Translations under genes and position numbers: made by a program | From: Advenella kashmirensis WT001 | Lineage (GTDB): Bacteria; Pseudomonadota; Gammaproteobacteria; Burkholderiales; Burkholderiaceae_B | DNA length: 64,000 nt | Assembly: GCF_000219915.2 (NCBI RefSeq) | Contig: NC_017964.1 | Coordinates: forward strand, 434,001-498,000 | Direction: 5' to 3' | The notes under the pieces: generated by a model | Databases searched by the model: none | Told to the model about the DNA's origin: nothing | What the model saw: only the letters and a program-made list of their open reading frames with translations | Shown here: positions 36,353 to 45,484 of the stretch, in pieces | Numbering within the stretch: the first letter of the stretch is position 1 | How the letters are laid out: each line of letters starts with the position of its first letter

Positions 36353-37315
36353 ATGAAATCACTCACCAAACGAATTATTGCAGCGCTTTCGCTGGGCGTT
36401 GTATCTTTCGCGGCCCACGCAGCCTATCCCGAAAAACCCGTCCGGCTGGTCGTGCCATATGCCGCCGGTGGTCCCACCGATACCTTTGCACGTGCACTGG
36501 CTGATGTCTGGGGGAAAAAACTGGGCACCACAATGATTGTGGAAAATAAGGCAGGCGCAGGTACCATTGTCGGCACGGAGTTTGTCTCCAAGGCCGCGCC
36601 AGATGGCTATACCGTGTTGATGTCCACGGTTGCGCATGCGGTCAATCCGACGCTCAACAGCAAGCTGTCCTATTCGAATGATGATTTTGCACCGGTCGGA
36701 CTGGCGGCGCGAGCGCCGCTGGCACTTGTTGTAAACAACGACCTTCCGGTTAAAAACCTGCCCGAGTTTCTGGAATACATGAAACAGAACTCGGAAAAGA
36801 CCGATTACAGTTCCGCCGGTATTGCCAGTGCGCCTCACCTTGGCGGGGCATTGCTGAACCATGTGGGCAAATTCAAAGCCCGGCATATTCCTTATAAGGG
36901 CAGCGCACCCGCGATGGCGGACTTGATTGGCGGCCATGTTCAGTTCATGGTTGATAGCGCGCCAACCGCGCTGGCGCAGGCGCGGGCAAAAACAGTGCGC
37001 CTGATCGCTACCAGCATGACTGAGCGGCTTCCCCAGACGCCGGATATTCCGGCTATTGCCGAAGCATTGCCAGGCTACGAAGCGTATACATGGAATGCAA
37101 TGCAGGTGCCTGCCAAAACAGATAAAGACGTGATTGAAACCTTGCGTGCCAGTCTGCAGGCTGCGCTGAACGACGAGGGCTTGATGCAAAAGGCCGATCA
37201 GATGGGCTTGCTGCTCGAGAGCAAGCCTGATCCACAGGCGCTGAAAGCGTTCATCGCTGCCGAGCAGGAAAAATGGCGCGATGTTGTTAAAGCGTCAGAC
37301 ATGGCAACCAATTGA
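36353..37315 (+). CDS. Bug/TctC family periplasmic receptor
   Basis: A 320-residue tripartite tricarboxylate (Bug) type binding protein. The signal peptide ends near SFAAHAAYPEKPVR. The mature protein has the family start YPEKPVRLVVPYAAGGPTD, the two-water ligand loop AGAGTIVGTEFVSKAAPDGYT and HIPYKGSAPAMADLIGGHV. It is an orphan: no TctA or TctB membrane partner is near. It starts after GAGGCGAC and heads an operon with MaoC and CaiB genes, which points to a carboxylic acid that is then handled as a CoA thioester. Confidence 0.9.
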   Translation: MKSLTKRIIAALSLGVVSFAAHAAYPEKPVRLVVPYAAGGPTDTFARALADVWGKKLGTTMIVENKAGAGTIVGTEFVSKAAPDGYTVLMSTVAHAVNPTLNSKLSYSNDDFAPVGLAARAPLALVVNNDLPVKNLPEFLEYMKQNSEKTDYSSAGIASAPHLGGALLNHVGKFKARHIPYKGSAPAMADLIGGHVQFMVDSAPTALAQARAKTVRLIATSMTERLPQTPDIPAIAEALPGYEAYTWNAMQVPAKTDKDVIETLRASLQAALNDEGLMQKADQMGLLLESKPDPQALKAFIAAEQEKWRDVVKASDMATN

Positions 37316-37348
37316 GCCGGACACGGCACCGTAACTACTGGAAAAAAT

Positions 37349-37810
37349 ATGATTTCGCATTCACTGTGTGCACAAAAATATTTCGACGATTTTGAAGTCG
37401 GAGAGAAATTCAATATACCTTCAAGGACCATGACCGATGCCTTGTTTGCGGCCTTTCAACTGGCCAGCGGCGATAATCACCCGGTGCACTATGACGTGGA
37501 GTACTGTCGGGCGCATGGCATGCCGCATATGCTGGCGCATGGGTTTCAGGTACTCATTCAGACAGCAGCCGGCGCCGGTCTGTTCCCACACTGCGTGGAA
37601 GAGTCACTGAAAGCTTTTATCGAACAAAGCAGCAAATTCCTTAATCCGGTTTTTGTTGGCGATACGCTTTATCCATCTTTGGTCGTTTCGGAACTGATCC
37701 CCGGGCGGACAACCGGTGTGCTGGTGATGCAATCGACCATTATTAATCAGAATAGAGTTGTCGTCATGCAAGGTACACAAAAATATCTGCTTCGTAAACG
37801 ACCAGTGTAA
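37349..37810 (+). CDS. MaoC-like hot-dog hydratase/dehydratase
   Basis: A 153-residue single hot-dog protein of the MaoC (R-specific enoyl-CoA hydratase) kind. KYFDDFEVGEKFNIPSRTMTD begins the domain and ASGDNHPVHYDVEYCRAHGMPHMLAHGF contains the hydratase Asp/His pair (D and H of GDNHPVH). It lies between the Bug receptor and a CoA-transferase, so it most likely hydrates an unsaturated dicarboxylyl-CoA; mesaconyl- or itaconyl-CoA type substrates are possible. Confidence 0.85.
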   Translation: MISHSLCAQKYFDDFEVGEKFNIPSRTMTDALFAAFQLASGDNHPVHYDVEYCRAHGMPHMLAHGFQVLIQTAAGAGLFPHCVEESLKAFIEQSSKFLNPVFVGDTLYPSLVVSELIPGRTTGVLVMQSTIINQNRVVVMQGTQKYLLRKRPV

Positions 37811-37893
37811 TTGAGTCGCATACGATTGCGCCTGGCGCTGTGCGTCGCGCCACGTATGGACGAATATAAGCAACCACGATATTGGAAAGAGAG

Positions 37894-39084
37894 ATGCGTC
37901 CGCTTCAAGGAATACGAATATTAGACCTCAGCAAAGTGCTTGCCGGCCCGTTATGCGCACAGTATCTTGGCGATCTTGGCGCTGACGTCATTAAAGTAGA
38001 GCCGCCCGGTTCCGGAGACGAGACGCGCGGCTGGTTACCGCAAAAAGACGGCGAATCGGCGTCATTTATGGCAGTCAACCACAACAAGCGGGGCCTGGCG
38101 CTGGATTTGAAGTCACCGGAAGGCAAACAAATTGTTCGTGAACTGGTGGCGCGCGCTGACGTTGTCATACAGGGGTTCGGCGCCGGTACGGCGCAACGAT
38201 TGGGTGTGGACTATCAGAGCTTGCGTGACATTAATCCCAACCTGATTTATTGTGAAATATCAGGGTACGGGCGCGATGGTCCCTGGGGCGAAGAGCCTGG
38301 ATACGATGTCATGCTGCAGGCGTTCAGCGGCATGATCAGCACCATTGGCCAAAAAGAGGGTCCTGCTGCCCGGGTCAGCTTCTCTCCTGTGGACCTGGGA
38401 ACCGGTTTGCACGCCGTCTCCGGTATTCTGGCAGCCGTTCTGCACAAAAAAAATACAGGGCAGGGGGGCTATATAGAAGTCTCCTTGCTGGATACCGCCA
38501 TGGGGTTTATGGGATATATGTCTCATAACTATTGGTTTTCTGGCGTGACGCCGTCCAGAATGGGTACGGCGCATCCGTCACTGTGTCCTTATCAGGTGTT
38601 TCGCACCCAGGACGGGGAGCTGATGCTGGGCGTAGGCAATGACCGGCTTTGGCAGCGCTTCTGTCAGGAGGCCGGACTGACGCAATACGCAGAGGATCCC
38701 GATTTCAGTACGAATGCGCAGCGTGTAAACCGCTTTGAGCAGACCTGCGCGCTGGTCCAGGAGGTATTGAACCAGGACACCACACAATCCTGGCTCTTGA
38801 GGTTGCGGCGTGCCGGCGTTCCGGTCGCGCCGTTGCATACGCTTGATCAGGCACTGTCGCACGAACAAGTCCAGGCCAGAAATATTGTGGTGCAAAGCAA
38901 GCATCCGAAACTGGGAGACTTGCGGCACATTGCCTATCCGGTGACCTTCAATAATGAACCCAGAGGCGTGAGCAGAACGCCACCATTGCTGGGCCAGCAT
39001 ACCTCGGAGATCCTGGAAGAGATCGGCTATACGACAGATGCAATAGCGGGCCTGGCCGAAAAGGGCGTTGTCGGCTGTGTTTAA
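37894..39084 (+). CDS. Family III CoA-transferase (CaiB/BaiF)
   Basis: A 396-residue formyl-CoA transferase-type enzyme. The N-terminus RPLQGIRILDLSKVLAGPL carries the family start, GADVIKVEPPGSGDETRGW and NHNKRGLALDLKSPEGK follow, and the catalytic Asp should lie in VSFSPVDLGTGLHA. The ATG at 37894 follows GGAAAGAGAG. It would transfer CoA to the acid brought by the Bug receptor, giving the MaoC substrate. No citramalyl-CoA lyase gene is present, so the pathway is not the complete known itaconate route. Confidence 0.88.
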   Translation: MRPLQGIRILDLSKVLAGPLCAQYLGDLGADVIKVEPPGSGDETRGWLPQKDGESASFMAVNHNKRGLALDLKSPEGKQIVRELVARADVVIQGFGAGTAQRLGVDYQSLRDINPNLIYCEISGYGRDGPWGEEPGYDVMLQAFSGMISTIGQKEGPAARVSFSPVDLGTGLHAVSGILAAVLHKKNTGQGGYIEVSLLDTAMGFMGYMSHNYWFSGVTPSRMGTAHPSLCPYQVFRTQDGELMLGVGNDRLWQRFCQEAGLTQYAEDPDFSTNAQRVNRFEQTCALVQEVLNQDTTQSWLLRLRRAGVPVAPLHTLDQALSHEQVQARNIVVQSKHPKLGDLRHIAYPVTFNNEPRGVSRTPPLLGQHTSEILEEIGYTTDAIAGLAEKGVVGCV

Positions 39085-39087
39085 CCT

Positions 39088-39122
39088 ATCGGGGCTGGGC
39101 GTCATCTGCGCCCGGCCCCGAT
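39088..39122 (+). terminator. Strong hairpin after the CoA-transferase gene
   Basis: ATCGGGGC-T-GGGCG pairs with CGCCC-G-GCCCCGAT around a 7-base loop, starting four bases after the stop. There is no T-run, so it may slow or stabilise the transcript end rather than act as a classical intrinsic terminator. Confidence 0.45.
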
Positions 39123-39234
39123 TGATGCTGTTGCATTGCATATCGGTCACGTAATAGTCACGTACTGCTTCTTACCTTTACCGCAACGGTTATTCTGCCA
39201 CTTCCCGTTTCTGACTCCTTCTCCTGCCGCAGCG

Positions 39235-40164
39235 TTATCGCAGCGCGGCGCGCTCTTTGAGCGTCGGCCCGGATTGCCCGAAGTGGTCTCTTATTGCATT
39301 GGTAAAGTTGCTGCGGTGATGAAACTTGCGCTCCAGAATACCAATGCGACGGTAAATCCGCGTCGGTGACAGGTCTACAAACAGCAGTTTTTCATCCTGT
39401 TCCCAATTGAGGTTGGCCAGTTTCGGGACAATGGACACGCCATAGCCCTGGCGCACCAGTTCAATAATGGCTTCGATCGAGTTCATTTCCATTTGTATAT
39501 CGACACTGACGGCCAGCTTTTTGAGTGTCTGCCTGATCAGTATGCCGGTCCATGTCATTTGGTCAAAATGAATGAAGGGCGCATGATTCAGAATATCTAT
39601 TGAGGGATTGCTAGCCTGGTCCGCCAAAGTAAAAAATGGCTTGCGTGGTATGATCAGAATCATGGGTTCTGCATAAAGCGGCGTCCAGATCAGTTCCTTG
39701 TATGCATATTCCGGCGGTTCGGTGGCAATGGCCGCATCCAGCTGACCACTGGTGATCTTGTGGGCGAAATCGCCGGACTGACCCGCGAACACTTTGACAT
39801 CCAGCTCAGGATTGTTCTTGCGGATGGACCACAGCGCATCCGAAAAAGACCCCATCAGGCTGGAGATCAGCGCGCCGATATGCACTGTACCGGTAAGCTG
39901 GCCATGCCGGCCATCTCCGCTTTTGATAATTTCTTCATATTTGACCAGCAGTTCCTGAACGTCCTTCAGCAGCGCTTCGCCATAGTGGTTCAGCACAAGC
40001 TGGTGACCATTCTTATGGAACAGTGGCGCCTCCAGCGTATTTTCCATCATTTTGATCTGCTGACCGACGGCGGCAGAGGTCAGGCCGATCTTTCTGCCGG
40101 CGCCAGTATAAGAGCCGCATTCAGCCACCGCGACAAATACGTTGAAGGTTCTTAAAGTGATCAT
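39235..40164 (-). CDS. LysR family regulator for the SDH-like operon
   Basis: A 309-residue LysR regulator (MITLRTFNVFVAVAECGSYTGAGRKIGL, helix-turn-helix around residues 18-37). The effector domain has GTVHIGALISSLMGSFSDAL and QLDAAIATEPPEYAY. It is divergent to the Bug receptor at 40349, across a very AT-rich spacer. Probable activator of the receptor and dehydrogenase genes that follow. Confidence 0.88.
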   Translation of the reverse strand: MITLRTFNVFVAVAECGSYTGAGRKIGLTSAAVGQQIKMMENTLEAPLFHKNGHQLVLNHYGEALLKDVQELLVKYEEIIKSGDGRHGQLTGTVHIGALISSLMGSFSDALWSIRKNNPELDVKVFAGQSGDFAHKITSGQLDAAIATEPPEYAYKELIWTPLYAEPMILIIPRKPFFTLADQASNPSIDILNHAPFIHFDQMTWTGILIRQTLKKLAVSVDIQMEMNSIEAIIELVRQGYGVSIVPKLANLNWEQDEKLLFVDLSPTRIYRRIGILERKFHHRSNFTNAIRDHFGQSGPTLKERAALR

Positions 40165-40348
40165 AAATTTAAAATTTAATTTTAAATAATTAAAAAATTA
40201 TTGGTTTTACTTTAAATTAAATTTAAACAATAATCAACGAAATAATAAAACTGCATGCCATGTCCATGACAGCAACTACAAAAATGCGACTGTATTATCG
40301 CCAACCCAGGCTTCGAGCAAGAAGTCAGCCAACAAGGAAGAGACAAAA
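40165..40348. promoter_or_regulatory. AT-rich divergent promoter with TTTAAA-type inverted repeats
   Basis: From 40165 to about 40245 the sequence is almost only A and T, with repeated AATTTAAA, TTTAAAT and AATTAAAAAATT words in both orientations. It lies between the LysR start and the Bug receptor gene. It probably includes LysR half-sites and both promoters, but the low complexity prevents assigning a single site. Confidence 0.5.
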
Positions 40349-41338
40349 ATGAAGACCATACTGAATCGTGCAGTAGGCGGTGTTTTCAGCAGTGTTGCCT
40401 GTATCGCTATCGCCTGTACCATGCTGCGCCGGCATTTGCCAGCGAGTGGCCGCAGCAGCCGGTGCGACTGGTCGTGCCGTTTGCGGCGGTGGCGCCACCG
40501 ATATTATTTCCCGCGTATTGGCCCAGGAGTTGGGTGATGCCTGGAAACAGACTGTCGTAGTAGAGAACAAGGTCGGCGCCGGCGGTGGGGTGGGCGCGTC
40601 GCAAGTGGCGCGTGCCAAGCCCGATGGCTACACCATGCTGATGATCTCGGGCAGCATGTTTACCGTCAACCCCTATTTGTACAAAAAATTGCCTTACAGC
40701 GTCGCGGATTTTCAGCCGGTTAGCATCGTTACCACCGGACCGCTGCTACTGGCTGTCAATAAGAACGTACCGGCCACCAACCTGAAGACATTTCTGGACT
40801 ACGCCAAAAAGAACGGGGCCGCTACCAATTTCGGCTCGGCCGGGGTAGGCAGCCAGGGTCATATGGCGTCCGAAGCCATCATGAACGCGACGGACGCGAC
40901 CATGACCCACATCCCCTATGGTGGCGAATCTGCAGCATTGACCGATCTGGTGGCCGGACAGATCCAGGTGATCACTGCCAATCTTTCTGCGACGCTGCCA
41001 TTCGTGCGCTCGGGCGATATTAAGGCCCTGGCGGTTACTGGTAACAAGCGCTCGAAGAGCCTGCCTGATGTGCCGAGCATGCAGGAGCAACTGGGCAGTG
41101 ATTTTGATGTGGTGGGCTGGTTCGGTATTGTCGTGCCCAAAAACACACCGGAAAAGGTGGTAGCACGGATTGAAGAGGGCATCAAAACGGCCATCGCTTC
41201 CAAACGCATGACGCAAAAATTTGCAGAGCTGGGCCTGGAACAGGCGCCGATCGGTGCGCCGTACATGAATGACAGGTCAAAGAGGAGTCAGGCTTCTGGA
41301 AGAAGATTATTGCAGAACAGAAAATCCAATCGAAGTAA
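40349..41338 (+). pseudogene. Bug/TctC family periplasmic receptor, three frameshifts
   Basis: The gene starts at the ATG at 40349 with a signal peptide (MKTILNRAVGGVFSSVAC). The frame breaks near 40425, where AAPAFASEWPQQPVRLVVPFA lies in another frame, and again near 40485, before GGATDIISRVLAQELGDAW. The long remaining frame has VGAGGGVGASQVARAKPDGYT and MTHIPYGGESAALTDLVAGQ. Near 41275 a third change gives the proper tail VKEESGFWKKIIAEQK, ending with TAA at 41336. Three indels within 1 kb is the densest damage in the window. It heads the dehydrogenase operon. Confidence 0.75.
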
Positions 41339-41382
41339 TGATTTAGAAAAACCAATATTTATTTGTATCTGAGCGGGGCGTT

Positions 41383-42095
41383 ATGGAAAAGATGCTGGCG
41401 GTAAAAATCTGGCGGGGCGAGGAAGACGGCGAGTTTGTCACTTACCAGGTCCCTTCCCGGGAGAATCAGACTGTACTGGACGTGGTAACAGAAATTCAGC
41501 GGCAGGTAGACCCTACGCTGGCATACCGTTTCTCCTGTCGGGTAGGCGTGTGTGGCAGCTGTGCGATGACCGTCAATGGCAAGCCAAGATGGACGTGCAG
41601 AAGCCATGTGAAAAATGTCGTGAAAAACAACACGATTGTGCTTGAACCGCTGCGCAATATGCCACGTATCAAGGATCTGGTTGTTGATATGACCGAGTTC
41701 TTTGATAAATGGAAAAAGGCCGGTGGCGAGTTTATCGGCACCCGAACACGCCACGATAGCCTGCGCTGGTGGATCCTGCCAGCAAAGCCAGAAAACAGGC
41801 GGATGCGGCGATCGAATGCATCAACTGCGCGGTGTGTTATGCGGCTTGTGATGTAGTCGAATGGGACAAAGACTATCTGGGGCCGGCAGCACTGAATCGT
41901 GCCTGGAGCCTGGTCAATGACGAGCGTCATGCAGATCCGAAAGGGGTGCTGGAAAAATCGATGGCCGCAGGCGGTTGTAATTCCTGTCATACCCAGGGCA
42001 GTTGCATGAAGCACTGTCCCGTTGGTTTGAGTCCCACGGGCAGTATCGCCGGCCTGAAAAAACGCTCGCTGTTCGAGTTTCTTGGCGGGAAATAG
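41383..42095 (+). pseudogene. Succinate dehydrogenase/fumarate reductase-like iron-sulfur subunit, one frameshift
   Basis: An SdhB/FrdB-like protein of about 237 residues. The [2Fe-2S] ligands are in FSCRVGVCGSCAM and RWTC. The frame breaks near 41768, and the second frame holds the [4Fe-4S] and [3Fe-4S] motifs in CINCAVCYAACDVVEW and GGCNSCHTQGSCMKHCPVGLSP. Gene order B-C-D-A differs from the usual C-D-A-B of the housekeeping sdh operon. It is the first enzyme gene after the Bug receptor. Confidence 0.82.
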
Positions 42096-42097
42096 CC

Positions 42098-42431
42098 ATG
42101 GAGATGAAACTGTTTTTGCTGCAGCGGCTGACGGCCATGATCATGGTGCCGTTTATTTTCGTGCATATCGGCGTGATTATGTATGCGGTTCGCGGGGGGC
42201 TGAGCGCCGAAGAAATTCTGGGGGCGTACCCAGGGCAACGTGTGTGGATTGCCTTTTTATGCCTTGTTTGTCATTAGTGCATCAATTCATGCGCCCATCG
42301 GTATTCGCAAGGTGCTCAGGGAGTGGGCCGGCTTGTCATACACCACGGTCAATTTGCTGGCGCTGGCGCTGGGCGCGCTGTTTCTGGTGCTTGGCCTGCG
42401 GGCCGTGGTCGCGGTAGGGGGACTGGCATGA
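42098..42431 (+). pseudogene. SdhC-like membrane anchor, one frameshift
   Basis: A small membrane subunit (about 111 residues, three helices) starting MEMKLFLLQRLTAMIMVPFI, with a probable haem-ligand His in FIFVHIGVIM. Near 42257 there are five T where four keep the frame; the other frame continues FYALFVISASIHAPIGIRKVL with a second His and ends at 42431. The stop overlaps the next gene start. Confidence 0.75.
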
Positions 42432-42784
42432 TAAGAAGCGTTCATAAACACAAAGCCTATTTTGCCTTTTTGGGACACCGGATTTCCGGTCTGCTGCTGG
42501 GCGTCTTTCTCCCCATTCATTTTTATGTACTGGGCCTGGCGCTGGAACAGACCGATAAATTGGACCGGTTCCTGAAATTTTCCGAATTGCCGGGCGTCAA
42601 GGTTGCCGAGTGGGGGCTGGTGCTGTTGCTGGCCATTCATCTGAGTTTCGGGCTGCGGATACTGGTAATTGAATTTGTGCAATGGCCAACGCCAGGGTCC
42701 ATACGGTTGAACTGGATCAGTTGGGGTGTGGTATTTAGCGTCATCATTGGCGCGGTGTTTCTTGCAGGGGTGTTCGGGTCATGA
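42428..42784 (+). CDS. SdhD-like membrane anchor
   Basis: A 118-residue three-helix protein. FLGHRISGLLLGVFLPIHFYVLGLAL and LVLLLAIHLSFGLRILVIEF carry the conserved His residues of haem b-binding anchor subunits. The start at 42428 overlaps the SdhC-like stop, and its stop overlaps the flavoprotein start (ATGA), so all four subunits are tightly coupled. Confidence 0.78.
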   Translation: MIRSVHKHKAYFAFLGHRISGLLLGVFLPIHFYVLGLALEQTDKLDRFLKFSELPGVKVAEWGLVLLLAIHLSFGLRILVIEFVQWPTPGSIRLNWISWGVVFSVIIGAVFLAGVFGS

Positions 42785-44515
42785 ACGTGGAAAATTTGAA
42801 AACGGATATTCTTATCCTTGGCAGTGGCGGTGCGGGTCTGTTTGCCGCCCTGCATGCAAAGCAGGCCAACCCGACCCTGGATGTCACCATCGCGGTCAAG
42901 GGCCTGATCGGCAAAAGCGGCTGTACGCGCATGGTGCAGGGGGGCTATAACGTGGCCCTGGCCGAAGGCGACTCGGTAGAGCGGCATTTCATGGACACCA
43001 TCGAAGGTGGCAAATGGCTGCCTCGCCAGGATCTGGCCTGGCGCCTGGTCACAGCGCGGTGGAGCGTGTTCAGGAGCTGGAAAATGAAATTGGCTGTTTT
43101 TTTGATCGCAACCCCGATGGCACGTTGCACCAGAAAGCCTTTGCCGGCCAGACGTTTGACCGGACGGTGCATAAGTCAGACCTGACCGGCATTGAAATTA
43201 TTAATCGCCTGATGGAAAAGGTCAGGGCGCTGGATGTCAACCGTCTGGAAGAGCACCGGGCAATTGAACTGATTCCGGCTGCAGATGGTTCCGGTATTGC
43301 GGGCGTGTTGTTTATTGATATGCGTAGCGGCGGATATCGCTTTGTGCAGGCCAAGGCGGTGCTGCTGAGTACAGGCGCCGGGCCGACCATGTACTTGTAT
43401 CACACCCCGTCAGGCGAGAAAACCTGTGACGGTCTGGCCATGGCGCTGCGCTATGGCCTGACACTGCGCGATATGGAAATGGTGCAGTTTCATCCGACAG
43501 GTCTGCTGGGCGGGCCCGATACGCGCATGACCGGTACGGTACTGGAAGAAGGCCTGCGCGGCGCCGGTGGCTATTTGATTAATGGCGCAGGTGAACGCTT
43601 CATGAGCAATTATCACGAGCGGGGCGAACGCGCCACGCGGGATGTGGTCAGTCGCGGGATTTATGCAGAAATGCGCGCCGGACGAACCAGTCCCATGGGG
43701 GGCGTGTACATCCAGATGTCGCACCTGGGCGTGGAACACGTACGCAAGTCATTCCCGGGCATGGTGCAGCGTTGCGCCGATTGCGGCTTCGATCTGGCCG
43801 GCGGACAGGTTGAGGTGGTCCCTACCGCGCATTATCTGATGGGTGGCGTGGAGTTTGAAGTGGACTGCTCAACCGCCTCTCCCGGCCTGTTTGCAGCCGG
43901 AGAAGATTGCGGTGGCGTACATGGCGCCAACCGCCTGGGCGGCAACGGCGTAGCCAACTCAACCGTGTTCGGCGGCATCGCGGGCGACTCCATGGCCGAC
44001 TACGTGCGCAAGGAAGGAAGCTGGCGGCAGCCCGATCAGTCTGTGATCGAAGCCGGTATTGCCCGTGCCGAATACCCATTTTCCAGGAAAGCCGATATGA
44101 CCCTGCCGCTGCGCGAGGCCTTGTCTAAAACCATGTGGAACGATGTGGGTATTTTGCGAACCAAAGAAGGCATAGAACAGGGCATTGCCAGTATTGCCCG
44201 CCATCATGAGGCATTGCGGGGGATTGGCGTGGCCGATGGGCAGCGCCGGTTCAATCTGAGCTGGCATGACTGGCTCAACCTTGACAGCCTGACGACTATT
44301 TCAAAAGTGATCGCAACAGCGGCGCTGGCCAGGAACGACAGCCGCGGCGCGCATTTCAGGGAAGATTATCCGGAAACGGCGATCTGGAGACCACTGCCTA
44401 TACCAGTGTCAGTGGTCGTGATGACAACATTGAGCTGCAGATGGTGCCGGTCAAGTTCGATATCGTCTCCCCAGGACAGACATTAATTGGCGAAGAGGCA
44501 GAAAAATGTGCATGA
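42781..44515 (+). pseudogene. SdhA/FrdA-like flavoprotein with Cys at the FAD-linking position, two frameshifts
   Basis: The FAD subunit, about 577 residues. The dinucleotide-binding motif is LILGSGGAGLFAAL. Where SdhA/FrdA have a His that links FAD covalently, this protein has Cys48 (KSGCTRMVQGGYNVAL). Active-site motifs are otherwise kept: MVQFHPTGLLG, GERFMSNYHERGE, PTAHYLMGGV and VHGANRLGGNGVANST. The frame breaks near 43051 (VTDSAVERVQELENE continues) and near 44385, after which GDLETTAYTSVSGRDDN and FDIVSPGQTLIGEEAEK lead to the stop at 44513. The substrate may be a dicarboxylate other than succinate. Confidence 0.8.
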
Positions 44516-44542
44516 ACGCACGCGGATATCAGGAGACAGGTA

Positions 44543-45484
44543 ATGGCAATTGACATAAACAGGATTGAGGAAGCCGGGCTGGAAATCATGAAGCGCGCGG
44601 CCATCGATATTCCCGAAGATTACAGCCAGGGGATCAAGGAGATGCAGAAAACGGAGACGGGCAAGTTGCCGCGCTTCGTGCTGCACGCCATGGTGGACAA
44701 CTGGGATGCGGCGACCAAGGACCGTCGCCCCATGTGCGCTGATACGGGGGTGCCGCGCTATTACGTGAAAATGGGCAACAACGCCAGTGTGCAATCAGGG
44801 TTTATCGGAATCGAGCGGGCATTGCGCAAGGCCACTGCAGATGCCACGGTACAGATCCCCTTGCGGCCCAACCGGGTGCACCCGTTGTGGCGCACCGAAC
44901 ACAATAACAACGTCGGCATCAACGCGCCGGAGATCGAGTGGTCATTTGAACCGGACGCAGACTGGGTGGATGTCACCACAGTGCATAAGGGCGGCCTGTT
45001 CGGCACCGACTATCGCATGCTGTTCCCGGGTGACGGGATTGACGGCATCAAGCGCTTTGTCCTGGACGGCCTGATTGCATTTGGCAAACGCGGTCTGGCT
45101 TGCCAGCCGGCGATCGTTGGCATCGGCATTGGCGGCTCCAAGGATACCTGTATGCAACTGGGCAAACAGGCAGCGTGCCTGCGCACTGTGGGCAACCGTA
45201 ATCCTGATCCGAAAATTGCAGAGCTGGAAATGGAACTGAAAAAACTCGGCAACTCGATCGGCATGGGTGCGATGGGCTTTGTGGGATCCTCCATGGTGGT
45301 CGATTGCCATATCGAGGTGGGTTACACCCACACTGGCGGCATGCCGGTCAGTATTCACACATTCTGCCTGTCTTCACGACGGGCCACCGCCAGGATTTAT
45401 GCAGACGGGCGTATTGAATACCGTACCGATCCGGAATGGTTCACGCCCTATATGAGAAGGGAGACAGTCGAATGGAACCGATAA
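44543..45484 (+). CDS. Class I fumarase/tartrate dehydratase family, alpha subunit
   Basis: A 313-residue iron-sulfur hydro-lyase subunit of the FumA-N/TtdA family. Cluster Cys residues are in RRPMCADTGVPRYYVKMG, GGSKDTCMQLGKQA and a later Cys; NRVHPLWRTEHNNNVGINAPEI is a family block. Members hydrate fumarate, mesaconate or L-tartrate. It follows the flavoprotein and is 28 bases from it; its end overlaps the beta subunit start by 13 bases. The pairing with a dehydrogenase suggests oxidation of a dicarboxylate followed by hydration. Confidence 0.87.
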   Translation: MAIDINRIEEAGLEIMKRAAIDIPEDYSQGIKEMQKTETGKLPRFVLHAMVDNWDAATKDRRPMCADTGVPRYYVKMGNNASVQSGFIGIERALRKATADATVQIPLRPNRVHPLWRTEHNNNVGINAPEIEWSFEPDADWVDVTTVHKGGLFGTDYRMLFPGDGIDGIKRFVLDGLIAFGKRGLACQPAIVGIGIGGSKDTCMQLGKQAACLRTVGNRNPDPKIAELEMELKKLGNSIGMGAMGFVGSSMVVDCHIEVGYTHTGGMPVSIHTFCLSSRRATARIYADGRIEYRTDPEWFTPYMRRETVEWNR

